Shown here: one piece after another, positions 23,301-35,419 of the stretch | Layout of the letters: each line of letters opens with the position of its first letter | Position numbering within the stretch: the first letter of the stretch is position 1 | Assembly (NCBI RefSeq): GCF_958979055.1 | Contig: NC_084886.1 | Location: 1,259,001 to 1,323,000 of the forward strand | Length of the DNA stretch: 64,000 nt | Origin: Alnus glutinosa | Lineage: Eukaryota > Streptophyta > Magnoliopsida > Fagales > Betulaceae | Direction of reading: 5' to 3' | The notes under the pieces: generated by a model | What the model was told of the DNA's origin: nothing | Databases searched by the model: none | What the model saw: the letters and a program-made list of their open reading frames with translations, nothing else | Position numbers and translations under genes: made by a program

Positions 23301-25381
23301 TATTGGCCCGGCCAGCACGGTCGCAGAGGAGAGAGAAGCTTCAAGCAGAAGGAACCGTAAAAGTGTTAATTATGTAGCGGAAAGGTCTATTATCTTTATC
23401 TTTTTTTCTTTTCTTTTTTTTTTTTCCTTTTTTTTTGACAACCACACAAAAACATCACACTAATTATTAAATCACGAAATATCATTTCCAAAAATGGTTT
23501 TACTCTTTCTTTCCTTTCAAACTCGTTCCAATAAAATTTCATCTCTACGTGTCACTCAACCTGTGGGGTTAGACACTTAGACGAGACAGGACGCTGACTT
23601 GACGTAAATATAATACAAGTTTGTTCTAACGAGATTAATGAAGCTTCTTTTTTTTTTTTTTTTTTTTTTAAAAAAAAATGACTTTTTTATTCAATTTTTT
23701 CAAGCCCCCAATTCCCATCGGCCATCCCTTTTTTTAATACATACTGCAAGTGTATTTTCCATAAGATTTCTGCCTAGGGACAAACTCTGCCACTTCGGGA
23801 CAACATTTATGGTCACGAAAAAAATAACCAAGACTGAAAATCCACGTTATTATTAAGAGTGATTTATTACCCTACGAAGTTGCAGTAATAAAAGTCATGA
23901 AAATATAAATGCAAACACATAAAGTACATAGATACATTTATCAGTATTTTTCTTAGAACTTATATACTTTTAACTTGGTCAAGAATTGAGAGAAAAACAT
24001 AGCCAATTAGAAAAGACAAATCCTGACGGTCGACAGTCCTTGATTGAACGGCCCTGGGTAGGTTGTTTTCAGCTTGCTCATTTGTCATTTCATTTGCTTC
24101 CGTGGCAGTTTGTTTTGAGTACTCACAAGCACCCCAGAAATGCATCGCTATTATGAGTTTAATTAAAACCAGACAACGTACGTTACATGTCCCAGTAATT
24201 TTCTCTTAGAATGTTACATTAATTTTTGGAAGCGTTAGTTAAATTGCATTATTGCTGAAACCCTACCAAGCCTAAAATTAAATGATCAATGCTCGAGTAG
24301 TCATTAATTAATAGCACGGAGGACTGCTAGCTCTGGGTCCCCATTCAGGCATTGTTGCCGACCTTACGTGTCAGATGCTTGCTCCTATCGAGCTCATTCT
24401 TTTTCCGGCACTCGGCTCCATTGCGAGTAGCCGTAAGAAGTAACGTTTGAAATCATCTTTTTATCTTTTTAAATTAATGTGATTTTTAAATTATTATTAA
24501 ATTTTGAATGAATTTGTTGAAAATTATTTTATAAAAATGAGGTTTCCCTCAAATTTTAATATTTCAACTTTCCTTTTATTTTTTCAATTACTCTTTGTCT
24601 CGTAATGAAAAGTTATGAGTTTTTTGTGCTTTATATACATTTATCTTACTCGTATACTAGATTAAAGTTTGAATACACACACGCTAGTTGTGTTCGCACT
24701 GGCCGTTGTTTTGACGCACTTAAAACTTAGCCATGAACTTATTATTTACGTGTGCATTTTTTTTAATGTGTACAACTGCTATTCTAACTGTCATATTTTT
24801 TTAAAATATTTAACTGTTTTTTCAACCGTCAGAAACTATATTTTCTAATTGCTCTTTCAACAATCAATAGTTAAAAACTGTAATGAACTACTTCTGTAAT
24901 TTATCAAATATATTTTTCATGTATATTTTATGTTATCTTTTTATTCTCTTTTTCTTCGCTACTGTTACATAATTTTTTTATTAAGAGTAGTGTTCAGAAT
25001 TTGCAATCTGCACAATACATTCGGGCAGTATTGTATCTCGATGATAGAATTATTGTATTCCCTTTTGCCAAACTTATTGTATAAGTAGGAGACAATATTT
25101 GTCTAAGAGACAGATTAATATTTACTTTACTGTACAAGAGTTCAATAGTTTTTTCATACAGTTTTTATTTTACTTTCATTGTTGAATTTTATTAAATTGT
25201 GAGTTTAAAAGCTAGATCAATTTTAAAATGATAAAAATATGATTCCTAACATTACTATAACGTGTAGTTCTTGAAAATATAGTATGATGCCATTGGTTAA
25301 AAAAACCATAGCAGTCCATGGTCTTTTCACTCCTCTTGGGGTAGATTTATAAGATCTTCGACTTATTCATTGCCTCACGCC
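20381..25381. other. gene-free, AT-rich 5 kb
   Basis: Contains a C19 run (20698-20716) with five copies of TTGCCAT just after it (20731-20765), long T-runs (23400-23440, 23648-23669), and a relatively GC-rich patch at 22790-23010 with CCAAT and ACACGTGT motifs. Translated frames show no recognisable protein. Confidence 0.6.
20698..20765. repeat. C19 homopolymer plus (TTGCCAT)5 minisatellite
   Basis: Nineteen C residues (20698-20716), a 14-base spacer, then five perfect TTGCCAT units. Confidence 0.9.
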
Positions 25382-25402
25382 GGGGGGGGGGGGGGGGGGG
25401 GG
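25382..25402. repeat. G21 homopolymer
   Basis: Twenty-one G residues, flanked on both sides by CCTCACGCC (25373-25381 region and 25406-25414). It marks the left end of the retroposon-like block. Confidence 0.9.
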
Positions 25403-26300
25403 AGGCCTCACGCCTCCTCCTCCCGGCTTTGTTTTTTTGGCTTTTGTTTCCCTTGGCCGTTAGGGCCAGGGTTTTGTTCCCCGTGGGTCATTTTTTTCAG
25501 TGGTGGATGTTTGTCTCCAAGCCTTTAGGGCTGTTGGAGTTTCTTCCTCCTAGTGTAGCACTGGTGGAGGCTGTTTTGTTTTGTTTGTTTTTTCTTTCTT
25601 TTGTTTTGCTTTGTCTTTGTTGGTGCAAGCAGAGGCTTTTGGTTTGCTTTGTCTTTGTTGGTGCAAGCAGAGGCTTTTGGTTTCTGGCTCATGGAGATAG
25701 ACGGGTGTTGGAGAATGGCCGGTGGAGATGTTGTTCAAAGCTAGATCTATTAACCTCGGTTGGCTCTCTTTCGACATGAATCTTCCTGTTGCGGTCTTCG
25801 GCCCTCTCCAGTCTCGATGGTCACCTGGCGGGACCGTGTAGCTCTCTCCTGTTCGGCGTTTGATCAGCACACGCCGAGGGTCTTCCTTCCTGCCCTCGCG
25901 CATGCGGGTTATGGCTTGTTTTTCATCAACGGGTTCCCGGAGACGATGTGTGTTCTGCACGCGCTGGTTTTTCCGACTGTTTGTTTCATGTGCTTATATT
26001 CCTGAGCTTCTACTTGTTTTTGTTGTAAATTCTTCACTTGTCTCACAGTCTACCGGTTTTCGATAGCTGCTTTAAGCTAGGGTTTCCCCTGGCTTTGTGG
26101 TTAGAGGTTCTTTACCTCTAGTCGCTACCTTCGGCCTTCAGGCTTGGTTTAGCTTCACCTTCGGGCGTCTGTAAATGCCTTCTTTTCTTTGATCAGTGTA
26201 TTTATTCTGATCTTTGTAACCCTTTGGGTGGTTTCCGGGCGTTTATTCCGACAATGAAGAAGATTTTTTACGTTAAAAAAAAAAAAGTAAAAAAGAAAAA
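25403..26300 (+). mobile_element. non-LTR retroposon 3' portion with A-rich tail
   Basis: A GC-richer block of about 870 bp, unlike its flanks, ends in a conserved-looking stretch (CCTTTGGGTGG, CGTTTATTCCGACAATGAAG) followed by an A-rich tail from 26274. It contains a perfect 38-bp tandem duplication (25608-25645 and 25646-25683). No long frame was found. The compositional break plus the tail suggest the 3' region of a LINE or a retrogene; the family is unknown. Confidence 0.5.
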
Positions 26301-26460
26301 GAAAAAAGGAGTGTTGTAAATAAAGCTATAAAATATTTTATGTAGTTTTTTAATTGTCCAAATTTAATTTTAATTTTTTCAAGACCTAATTTCAAATTTT
26401 CAATAAAAAAGAGAGGAAAATTAAATTTATTCAGATAATGAACAAATAAAATGGAAGAAA

Positions 26461-26840
26461 TCTTTTTTTTTTTTTTTTTAACAAACTCATGAAATTTCAT
26501 TGCTGAGAAAAAACCCCAAAGGGGAATACACCAAGGCCAAAGCCACAGAACAAATTCAAGAGCAAATAAGCTAAAAACACGACCCGAAGGCTACAACAGT
26601 GCCCGTAGACCATTGAAGTGAATAAAGCTAAAGAAACTTCATCCACTAAGCCAGGAAAATCCTGACTTAAAGCAGCTACCCAAAGGTAGACTATGAACAA
26701 AAATAGAAGAATATACAAATACAAGCAGAAAAAACCCAGAAAAATCAACTCCAGAAGAACCGCCGCCGGAGCACAGGGCGTGTAGAAAACGCACCTACTC
26801 CGGGAATCCATCCAGCATCGAATGATCTCCAAAAGTCTAG
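26461..26840 (-). mobile_element. second retroposon 3' end, opposite orientation
   Basis: On the minus strand a block of about 360 bp ends CAATGAAATTTCATGAG, TTTGTT and then an A-run (T-run at 26463-26479). It faces the tail of the block ending at 26300, so the two are tail to tail, 160 bp apart. Confidence 0.5.
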
Positions 26841-29700
26841 ATCGACACTAAACGAAGTTGAAAATGCAACCAATGACCCTCACGTGCTAACTTAAGAAGT
26901 ACACCCTCCTACACGTACTGACCTCCAAAAGTGGAAGAAATCTTGTATACCGAACCAACTGTACTTGGGGCGTTTTCTTTTCTTTTATTTTCTCCATCTT
27001 CCAAGAATCCGCAAAACCAGTATAATTAATGTTTGGTTTTTTCACCCAAAACATAATATATGTTTGGTATGGTCCGTATGGATTCCCAAATTGAGCTATT
27101 TTCTGAACAAGTTGACATTATTACAGACTTTTGAAAACGTTCAAATTTCATAGATTAATACATTAAAATTCTCCCAAAAAAAAACAAAAAAATTGTCAGG
27201 ACTTTTACAAAAAGTGAATAATTTTAAAGTCTTATATTGTGGAAAATGGGACGTGGCGTAAGCTGTTGTCCTACATAAACTGTATACATGTCTGTACCTG
27301 TCTTTGTACATGGCAAGTACTTGACAACATCTTTCCAATCAAAAAGAAGAAGAAGAAGTTGACAACATCTTTGCAACTACAGTTATAAGGTTTTAATTAG
27401 GAAAAAATAAAAGCTATTAGGCTTTGTTCGAGCAGGTTAGTCTAGTTGATCAGAATATGTGTACGATTGATGAGTTTTTGTCCATTCGCTGGGAAATTTC
27501 TTTCTGAGGCAGTCGTGGGCTGGCTAGCTAAGACCTCTAGGAAAATTTGTTTAAGGGTGTTTATTAGGCAGAAATTCAAGGTTAATAAGTCGTAATAATT
27601 CTAATTAATTTCTACTAAATTCACAAATTGTAATTATCAGATTCAAATATAAAATATCATTTTTCACATATTTTGTTTTGATTACAAACTGATGCGACAC
27701 TTAGGTTGGACTTTTTATTAAAAATTAATTCATTGCACAAAATTAAGTCTTTTTTTTTTTTTTTTTTTAAAAAAAAAGAAGGTTTATTTATCACAAAAAA
27801 AAAAAAAATTATTTATCCATATTCAAGGGTACTTTTATCATTTAAAAAATTTATCTATCATGGTCATATATTTAAGTCTACAACTATTAATGAGTAGATA
27901 TAATATTATTTAAAATAATTAAAATGTAATATTTTATACACAGTATTATCTAAAGTACAGTATAAATTCAAATTTAAACATGTCCCAACAGTACTAAAGA
28001 CATCAATCTTTCAAAAATTATAATAAACATCAACATGCATATATTTATAACACAAAAGTTGACATTTTGCTTCTTCTTTGTGCACATGTGTTAATTCAAT
28101 TACTCGAGAGGGTAACTTACAAATATAATATAAGCAAGAGAGAGAAAATAATAATAATAAAATACCAAGAAAACTAAGCTATCTAAGATTACTTGTTAAC
28201 CACAAGTACTGCCTACTCTTACCAAAAGTAAAGATATATATAAATTATGCCTAACATGTTTTGACCCAATATTCAAAGAAGAATTAAATAGTTTAGTTGG
28301 AATTAACAGCAGAATACCTGAGCTAGAGCCTAGAGGAAGGAGAGGAAATGAGAAAAGAAATATTGCTCTAAACTTGAAACTTTCAATATATATATTAAAG
28401 AATTTCATACAAAAATACTAACTTAATTTGTTAAAGAATTTCATAAGAAATTAGTTTTGGGAGCAAAAAAATATAGAAATTTTAATTTTTTTTTTTTTTT
28501 TTTTTAAAGGGAACAAAGGCATAAGGTAGGTCATCCCAGGAAGTTTTGTCCAAACCGCAAAGTAAAGAAATGGATAGAGATTTGTCAACATACGTACGTG
28601 GAAAGAAAGAAAAAAGAAAAGAAAAAAAGCATGTATGCTCAGATATCTCATCGAACCAAAATAAATAAACATATATACTTAATTAAGTCACTCTACTAAG
28701 CTATGGCCTTTGTCATTAACAAACAAATTAATTAAGTAGATGTCAGAGATTGCGGCATTTCACCCACCACGACGAAAACGGCTGACGAGATGCATGCTGT
28801 CATCAACAAGGAGAATATATAAAGGGGTTAAAGTTTCTCGATGAAGTACTCTCTTTGCTCATTAGGCTTCTGCTTTTAGTCTGATTGAGAATTTTATGTT
28901 TAATTATATTTAATTAATATTGTTTTTAGCTCTTTCGGGGGCCATGTCAGGATGCCGGCAGCCCCACACGTGGCATTTTACAGAGCGTATGAAATGGATG
29001 CATACGTGGGAGGATGTAATGCGAGGAAGCAAGGAACGTGAGGGGTTAGAGTCTTAAATAATTTATAATTCATTAATTATGTTCACTTTGATTAAAATAA
29101 TTGAGATTTTTGTTCACAAGAACACTTCCTTGGTGGACCAGCAAGCCCATTAAGTGTCTGTGATAGCGATTTCTTCATATGGTTCATGGTGAGAATTCGC
29201 CAACCTTATTCTTTTCTCAACCTAGCTAACAGCACAACTTTTGTCCAAGTTAGGAATATACTTGATTACTTTTCAATAGTTAAAACAAAATTGATTTAAG
29301 AATTAACAAAAATGATTAACTTTTAACTTTACTTCCATCTAGAGAATTCGGGTAGAGAATAAGAAAGGAAGTGCAGGTCTCAAAGTACTCGAATAAATCC
29401 GCAAACTGACGGAATGCTGAACACACATGCTTGGACACAACTCACCTTCTCAAGGAATTTTGATCCGAAAATTAAAACAATATGATAGCATATTTATGCC
29501 ACATAGGAGTGAGGGCAAGCCATCCTAATCCACATTATGAGTTGATTCTTCTCGTGTTGCACCTAATTCATCCACTATCACTAATATTGGTTTACTTTCT
29601 TCCTCTAGATGAAAGACAGTCAATGTTACTTTTAATTTGTTCATTTGATGTTTCTTGATATTCAAAATATTGCACTACCCGATCCAGTCATATAGTTGGA
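26841..29700. other. gene-free, AT-rich
   Basis: Homopolymer runs (27747-27779, 28484-28505) and AT-rich spacer. No gene recognised. Confidence 0.6.
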
Positions 29701-30030
29701 TCATCTCCCAAATATAAAAAAAAATTCAGTTTGATAGGTCGAGGCTGATGCATATGAGAATGACCGCCCCCGTTTTGATTTGGTCCTGTTGAACCCTTCA
29801 CCATATATGCTTCTCCGATGTACGTATGAGACGATGATCACTTTTCTCCCGTTTCCTTTGAAGCTGTGATAGGAAATTAAAAATGATCTCACATATATAA
29901 AGATGTCTCCATATTTTGGGAACCAACAGCCATCTTCTGAAACCCTAGCTTCCTTCAATTCTTGTAACTCGGATTCAAGCTTCTTAATTATGTCATCGTT
30001 GGTAGCCATGCTTTGATACCATATGTTGAT
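29701..30030 (-). pseudogene. retrotransposon gag start relic
   Basis: On the minus strand, ATATGGTATCAAAGCATGG (about 30006-30024) resembles an initiator-tRNA-type primer site followed directly by an ATG. The frame reads MATNDDIIKKLESELQELKEARVSEDGCW and then degenerates. A primer site just upstream of a coiled-coil-rich start is what many plant LTR elements show. The remainder is not recognisable. Confidence 0.45.
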
Positions 30031-30333
30031 GGAGCCCACAACGATAAACAAATTTATTGACTGAAAAAGGCCAGGCCGGCTCTCTTTGGAGTTTGGGTGC
30101 ACGTGTGAGATAGATAAATCACAAGTCTTTGGTTGATTACAATTCACAATGAAAATTAGTCTCATTTCTCCTACGCACTCTGCTTGATAACTAGAAAGAG
30201 ATCGAACAAGATAACTACAATTAAAATCAATAGAGTCTATAGAGACTTGTGGTTAATTTTATCTCCCAAGCCGATCCCACCCGAAGTGGAATACTTTTTT
30301 CAGTCAATAAATCTATTTATCGTTGTGGGCTCC
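30031..30333. repeat. 38-bp inverted repeat flanking about 230 bp
   Basis: The left arm starts GGAGCCCACAACGATAAACA at 30031. The right arm, read as reverse complement from 30333, starts GGAGCCCACAACGATAAATA. The arms match over about 38 bases with two differences and end in runs of A/T. The spacer is not self-complementary. Either a foldback/MITE unit or two oppositely inserted pieces of one LTR. Confidence 0.6.
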
Positions 30334-32527
30334 CATCGCAATGAGCAGCCCATAATAAAACATGCCTAGCTACCAAAGCGCCGCATGCACCATCAAATCA
30401 TAATGTGTTATAGTTGTTTAATTATCCTCCTTTAATTAGGGTGACTCATACCGCAATAACCAAACCAATGATAATATATGCATTACTAATCTAACTTTCA
30501 AAAGGAATTGGAACCCCAATACTGCAAGAGTTTCACACTTTTTTTTTTTTTCTTTTTTCTTTTTGGAGTTGATGGTTATGAGATAAGGAAAAGAACAATT
30601 CTCATAACTTTATGAATAGTATATATCAATGCAGCCACTTTAATTTTGACGTTGACTATTAAAGCCAGGACCTTTTATTATCAATGACGAATCCTGTGGC
30701 GTAGTATAAGATAGCTCCAGCCACGCACCAAAATGGCCTGAGACGCATTCATTATCGGTTGGCAATTCTCGTGAACCCCATTTGGGTAAATGGCCTGAAA
30801 CATTTAATTTCGTGTCACTTTTTATCCTCCAATCGGCTTCTTTCTTTTATTTTTTTATTTTTTATTTTTTTTCTGGGGAAAGGCTACAAATTAACAAAGG
30901 TTACAGATGACAAGGATAAAAGGCATACATAAGAACTATGTGCACGAAGATTAGCTCGTCTGTGTACTTTTGCTACTTCTCAAACTGGAATATTATCCGT
31001 GAGAGATGGAGAAGATCGAGTGTCCCTGATATTAATAGCTAGGCTCAATCCGCCGATCACTAATCAGATATGGCTTTTTAAGTGCATGATAGCAATGACT
31101 GGCATTTAGTGGAGGGACAGATCGATCCTCTGCAATGAAGTATTATGACTGGTGGCAAAATCGTTGCCAGAGAAACATTATGCAGCAGAAACAGCCACTG
31201 TCCAGCTTAAATAGGCGCTACCAAATGTCATGAGCTGAAGGGAAAAAACACTCGAATCCAATGATTCCAGAAGTATACCTCATTCAACTCCACATGGGCA
31301 AGTTGTTTCTAACATTGAAAAAGGCTGCTAAAATGCACAACAAATTCAAAAGATGAAGAAGTGGTGAAAGGGAGAGGGATTTCGATCACTTAGACAAAGG
31401 AAAGCAGCACCACATGGCATGTACCCAAAACAAATGATGAAAACTTTTTTCTGTTACACGTGTCATAGTTGACAATCAGCACAGTGGCTGGCGTAGGGAG
31501 CTTTTCCCAACTTGTGAACCCCTCAACTAGATGGTGAAAGAATCCATCAACGGAGCCTCTTGAAGTTTCATCTACAGCAATAACCTCAATAATTGTGAGA
31601 AGATCTCTTATAAAGTCCACTAATTATCCGAACCCGAAGCTTTTCTGCAATGAAATGGGTCGGCCAAGTTGGTCACAATCTGCAAGCCAGGCAAATGGTT
31701 GTTTCAATCATTGTTATTTCATGAGTAAAAGAAAAAGGGGATAACACCAAATAGAAGGAAGAAAAAACAAAGCACTCAGCAAATCATAATCATGACATGC
31801 AACATCAAATGGATAAGAAATTACCAACCAAGGGATATGTAAAAAATTTGACGGTGGGGAAATAACTAAGTGGTCAAGTTCTTTGTAAAGAAGAATCTTC
31901 TGGTGGAATGGGTCCTAATTTCTGGTATAGGCAAAGCAATATTGAAACAACTCTAATTTTTTATTTGGGTTGCATGTGCTATTTACCGGTACTCTATCGG
32001 TTTGGATTGACGTGATAATATTCATTTTTTTTTAATTCCGTCAGCTATAAATTTTATATTTTGAAGGACATGAATATGCATCTTTTAAGCTATATATTAA
32101 AGAAGCACGTGAAAAATAAATGTTATTAAAAATATATATTCATATATGTTAAGGACGCATATCACTCTTAAATGCTCATTTGTAAGAAATTTATGTTCCT
32201 ATGACAAATTAAATTTCTGTTTTGATTTTCTAATCAATTCATATCCGGTGCTAGTCCTCAATTAATGAAAGAACCAGGCAACTTTAAAAAAAATTAAAAT
32301 AGTTTTAATTCAAATATTTGAGCTAAAGATTTTTATTTTAAAATTCAGTATATTAAAGTACATGTGTTCAAAATACATGCATGATTCTCTAGTCTATTAA
32401 AGTGATATCTTTCAAAAACGCATATTGAATATATATATATATATATAGACTAGATTAAAAGAAATTCATCTAATATAGTTTGAATAAAACTTTATATACA
32501 AAAAAAAAATGAATTGCTTGCTAATTG

Positions 32528-32562
<35 letters not shown>

Positions 32563-34400
32563 AGATAGGACAAATTTAACTCGACAACTCAACATTATTG
32601 ATGGGGCAGATATGGTACAAATTGGCTCCAGGTACTCACGTTGGAAAAGCATGGGGTCATAAGTTCATAACATAACTTTCCCCCAAGCTTTTCTGTTTCT
32701 AGTTAAAATTATATTTGTAAAAGTAACCTCATATATAGGGCCGAGAATTATGACTATCAATGATGAAGACTGGAAAGCGAGGGAGCTTGCCGACCAATAT
32801 TTACACATGATATTCTCGATCACCGAATGGAAATCAAAAGTCCTGTCGTCATTAATATTGCAAACCAGATGGCAGCATTAAGCACATCAATAGTTGTCCT
32901 GCACTGGCTTTTGTCCAGGTGCAATGCTGAGGAACCAATCAATGGGTCGGGTTTGAACTTTGAACCCTCAACCCATATTGTCTCATCAGATTGCATCCAT
33001 AATTTAATTTAACAAGTATGAGCTTTATACACACAAGATGCAAGCTCAGCTAGATCGCGCGTGGAAAAAGAAATAAATCTAACAGATAGCATATACGTTT
33101 AGGGGTTTACTTAACATTTAACCTGTTCACTGAAGTTTCTTTTGGACGAGGATCGATTCCTACCATTGCGCACAAATTGTATATTTTTTTAAATTAGGCT
33201 GTTTTTAAGTATTAGAATGCTTAAAAAAAGGTCAGATATTAAAAAGATGGCACATTACAATTGAGAATTGAGCATATTTTTATTATGTTCTTACCCTCTA
33301 TGTTATAGAAAGAGGAAAATTCTTTATGGCTACGTTAATAACATGCCACCTTTCTAGTGCAGTCATTGCACAACACTAAATTACATTGTGGTGCAGCCAC
33401 CCAGGCCCAATCGGCCATGGGCCTTTTTAGTGGCAAATTTGCAGTGAAAGCCTAGCTAGTACTCCACAATTCCCGAAGCCTGATTTATCAAGAGCCTGTT
33501 TTGGATTTTTTGTTAATTTTTTTTTTAAAAAAAAAAAGAAAAGAAAAAGAAAAGAAGTTATCAAATCAAGCTTAAATTTGTGTTTTTTTTTTTTTTTTTT
33601 TTGGGCGACATTTTAACATCAGCACGGAAAGCCGCTGTACCTAAAATGCGACATACGGCTAGGATTTTTTCTAGAATTTATGAAGCTTCTGCTTCTACAC
33701 CTAACGAATTCGTACGAGTCTTCAAGACTCCCCGTTTGTAGAGAGGCGTGCCGATGTCGCCACAATATCTTGTTGAACTGTTTTCATTGTTAAAAAGAGT
33801 TTGGGCCTGAACGAAAAAAATGGAATTTGGATTTTGGAGGCACATTCACTAAACCAGAACCGTCTTTAAAGTTGCTCACCAACCCTTGACTAAAATCCAA
33901 GATTGGTGGTATTAAGATTTTGTTATTATTACTTATATATATAAAAAAAAAAAAAAAAAAAAGATTTTGTTATTATTGTTATTATTATATTCTAAACAAG
34001 CAAAATAACAATGAAGACACATATACAAATAACCATATCTTGTGGGAATTTTTCCAATAAACTTGTTTTAATAATAAATAGATCGTAAAGTTGCAAACCA
34101 ATTTCAAGAGTTAAAATCTAACCATAGTTAAGTTGAAACCAATGAGAAAATAGAGGCTCGGTTTGGATTTTTTTTTTAATATATATATATATATATATTA
34201 AAAAAAAAAAAAAAAAAAACCACACACACATTTTACGCAAAGAAAGCCCATGCTATCGTTTTATTCGCTTTGTGATTTGTTATTTGGGAAGCCTGTCCAT
34301 ATATTTTTGAGAAGTTTTGACAAAAGGTCCAGTTTTGGGGATTTTTTGGATTTGGGTGATAAAAGAGGGGGCAAAAAGAGAAAAAGCTGGTGATGGAGGT
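30334..34400. other. gene-free, AT-rich 4 kb
   Basis: Has (AT)n runs (32427-32447, 32529-32560) and long A and T runs. A minus-strand frame at 31390-31620 (LVEGFTSWEKLPTPATVLIV, FVLGTCHVVLLSFV) has protein-like composition but starts right after a stop and lacks context; it may be a decayed exon. Confidence 0.5.
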
Positions 34401-34521
34401 TTGTCCATGGTGGCTCTGTGATTCAAATTCCTCATCCTATACAGCTCCTATTATTAGGTAACCTAGCTCGCGTCCCTGAAATTGAAAGTTAACTGTTTAA
34501 CCTGATCACTGATTCTAGGGT

Positions 34522-34915
34522 TTCATTTCTGAGTATTAAAATTAGGGTTTGATTGTTTAACGTCGGCTAGAGCTTAACTCACGTAGATCCAATGATGATA
34601 TTATAGTATTTGATTTTAATTATGATTGCGCGCTTCTTAATTTTTGTTTCTGTCCCTGGGTGATGCATATTTGTTGGAAGTAATTGCTGGCTCAGTTGTC
34701 ATTATTGAGGTTCATTTCTGAGTACTAAAGTTAGGGTTTTGATTATTGATTTTGATTGTTTAACGTCGGCTAGAGCTTAACTCACGTAGATCCAATGATG
34801 ATATTATAGTCTTTGATTTTAATTATGATTGCGTGCTTCTTAATTTTGTTTCTGTCCCTGTGTGATGCATATTTGTTGGAAGTAATTGCTGGCTCAGTAG
34901 TCATTATTGAGGTTC
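34522..34915 (+). repeat. tandem duplication, unit about 190-200 bp, in the 5' region of the J-protein gene
   Basis: Two adjacent copies begin TTCATTTCTGAGTA at 34522 and 34711 and share GTTTAACGTCGGCTAGAGC, AACTCACGTAGATCCAATG and GGAAGTAATTGCTGGCTCAG. The second copy carries a short extra TTATTGATTTTGA segment. The copies differ at only a few positions, so the duplication is recent. It lies in the likely 5' leader intron; an acceptor TTAGGCAG| is at 35292. Confidence 0.85.
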
Positions 34916-35419
34916 AGGAAAGAAAATGGTTCAAAGAAATAGGCTGTTATTGCAATCTTGAGCTTTTGCGAGTTCAGATATCTTCCAAGCATGAGCTTTT
35001 TGTTGCTTATGTCGCAGACTCGCAGTTGCATGGTGGAAATGATAATCTGGAAAAAGAACCCCCCTTCCCCCCCCCCCCCCCCACCCCAACCCCAAATTCG
35101 ACTGGGACTTGTTAGTTTTATTCTTTCACTTTAGTTAATTTTTACTTCTTCTTCTTCTTTTTTTCTTTTTTTGTAATTTGATTTGATACATAATGGTGCG
35201 CTCATTACTGTTTGCCTGTTTTCATGCTTCTTATATGGCGGCTTTCTTACTTCAGTTTACTTTTGTCAAATAGGGTTTTTACTCATTAGGCAGATCCATT
35301 TATGAAGTATGAGAAAACCCAGAATTCGTTGAATAGCAGACTGGTGGAATTTTTTTAGTAAGTGGCGGCCTTGTTGTAATAAGACACAAAGAAGGGAGTG
35401 GAGGATTTAGGCGAGGGCA

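Noticed and set aside
25429..26066. Overlapping frames of 80-136 codons in a GC-rich block
   Set aside because: They lack motifs and result from stop-poor GC-rich retroposon sequence.
29701..30165. 154-codon minus-strand frame as an independent gene
   Set aside because: It crosses one arm of the inverted repeat and a retroelement primer-like site, and loses protein character after about 30 residues; better read as a retroelement relic.
31390..31620. 76-codon minus-strand frame with protein-like composition
   Set aside because: Begins immediately after a stop, has no clear splice sites or recognisable domain, and no neighbouring exons were found; kept only as a note.
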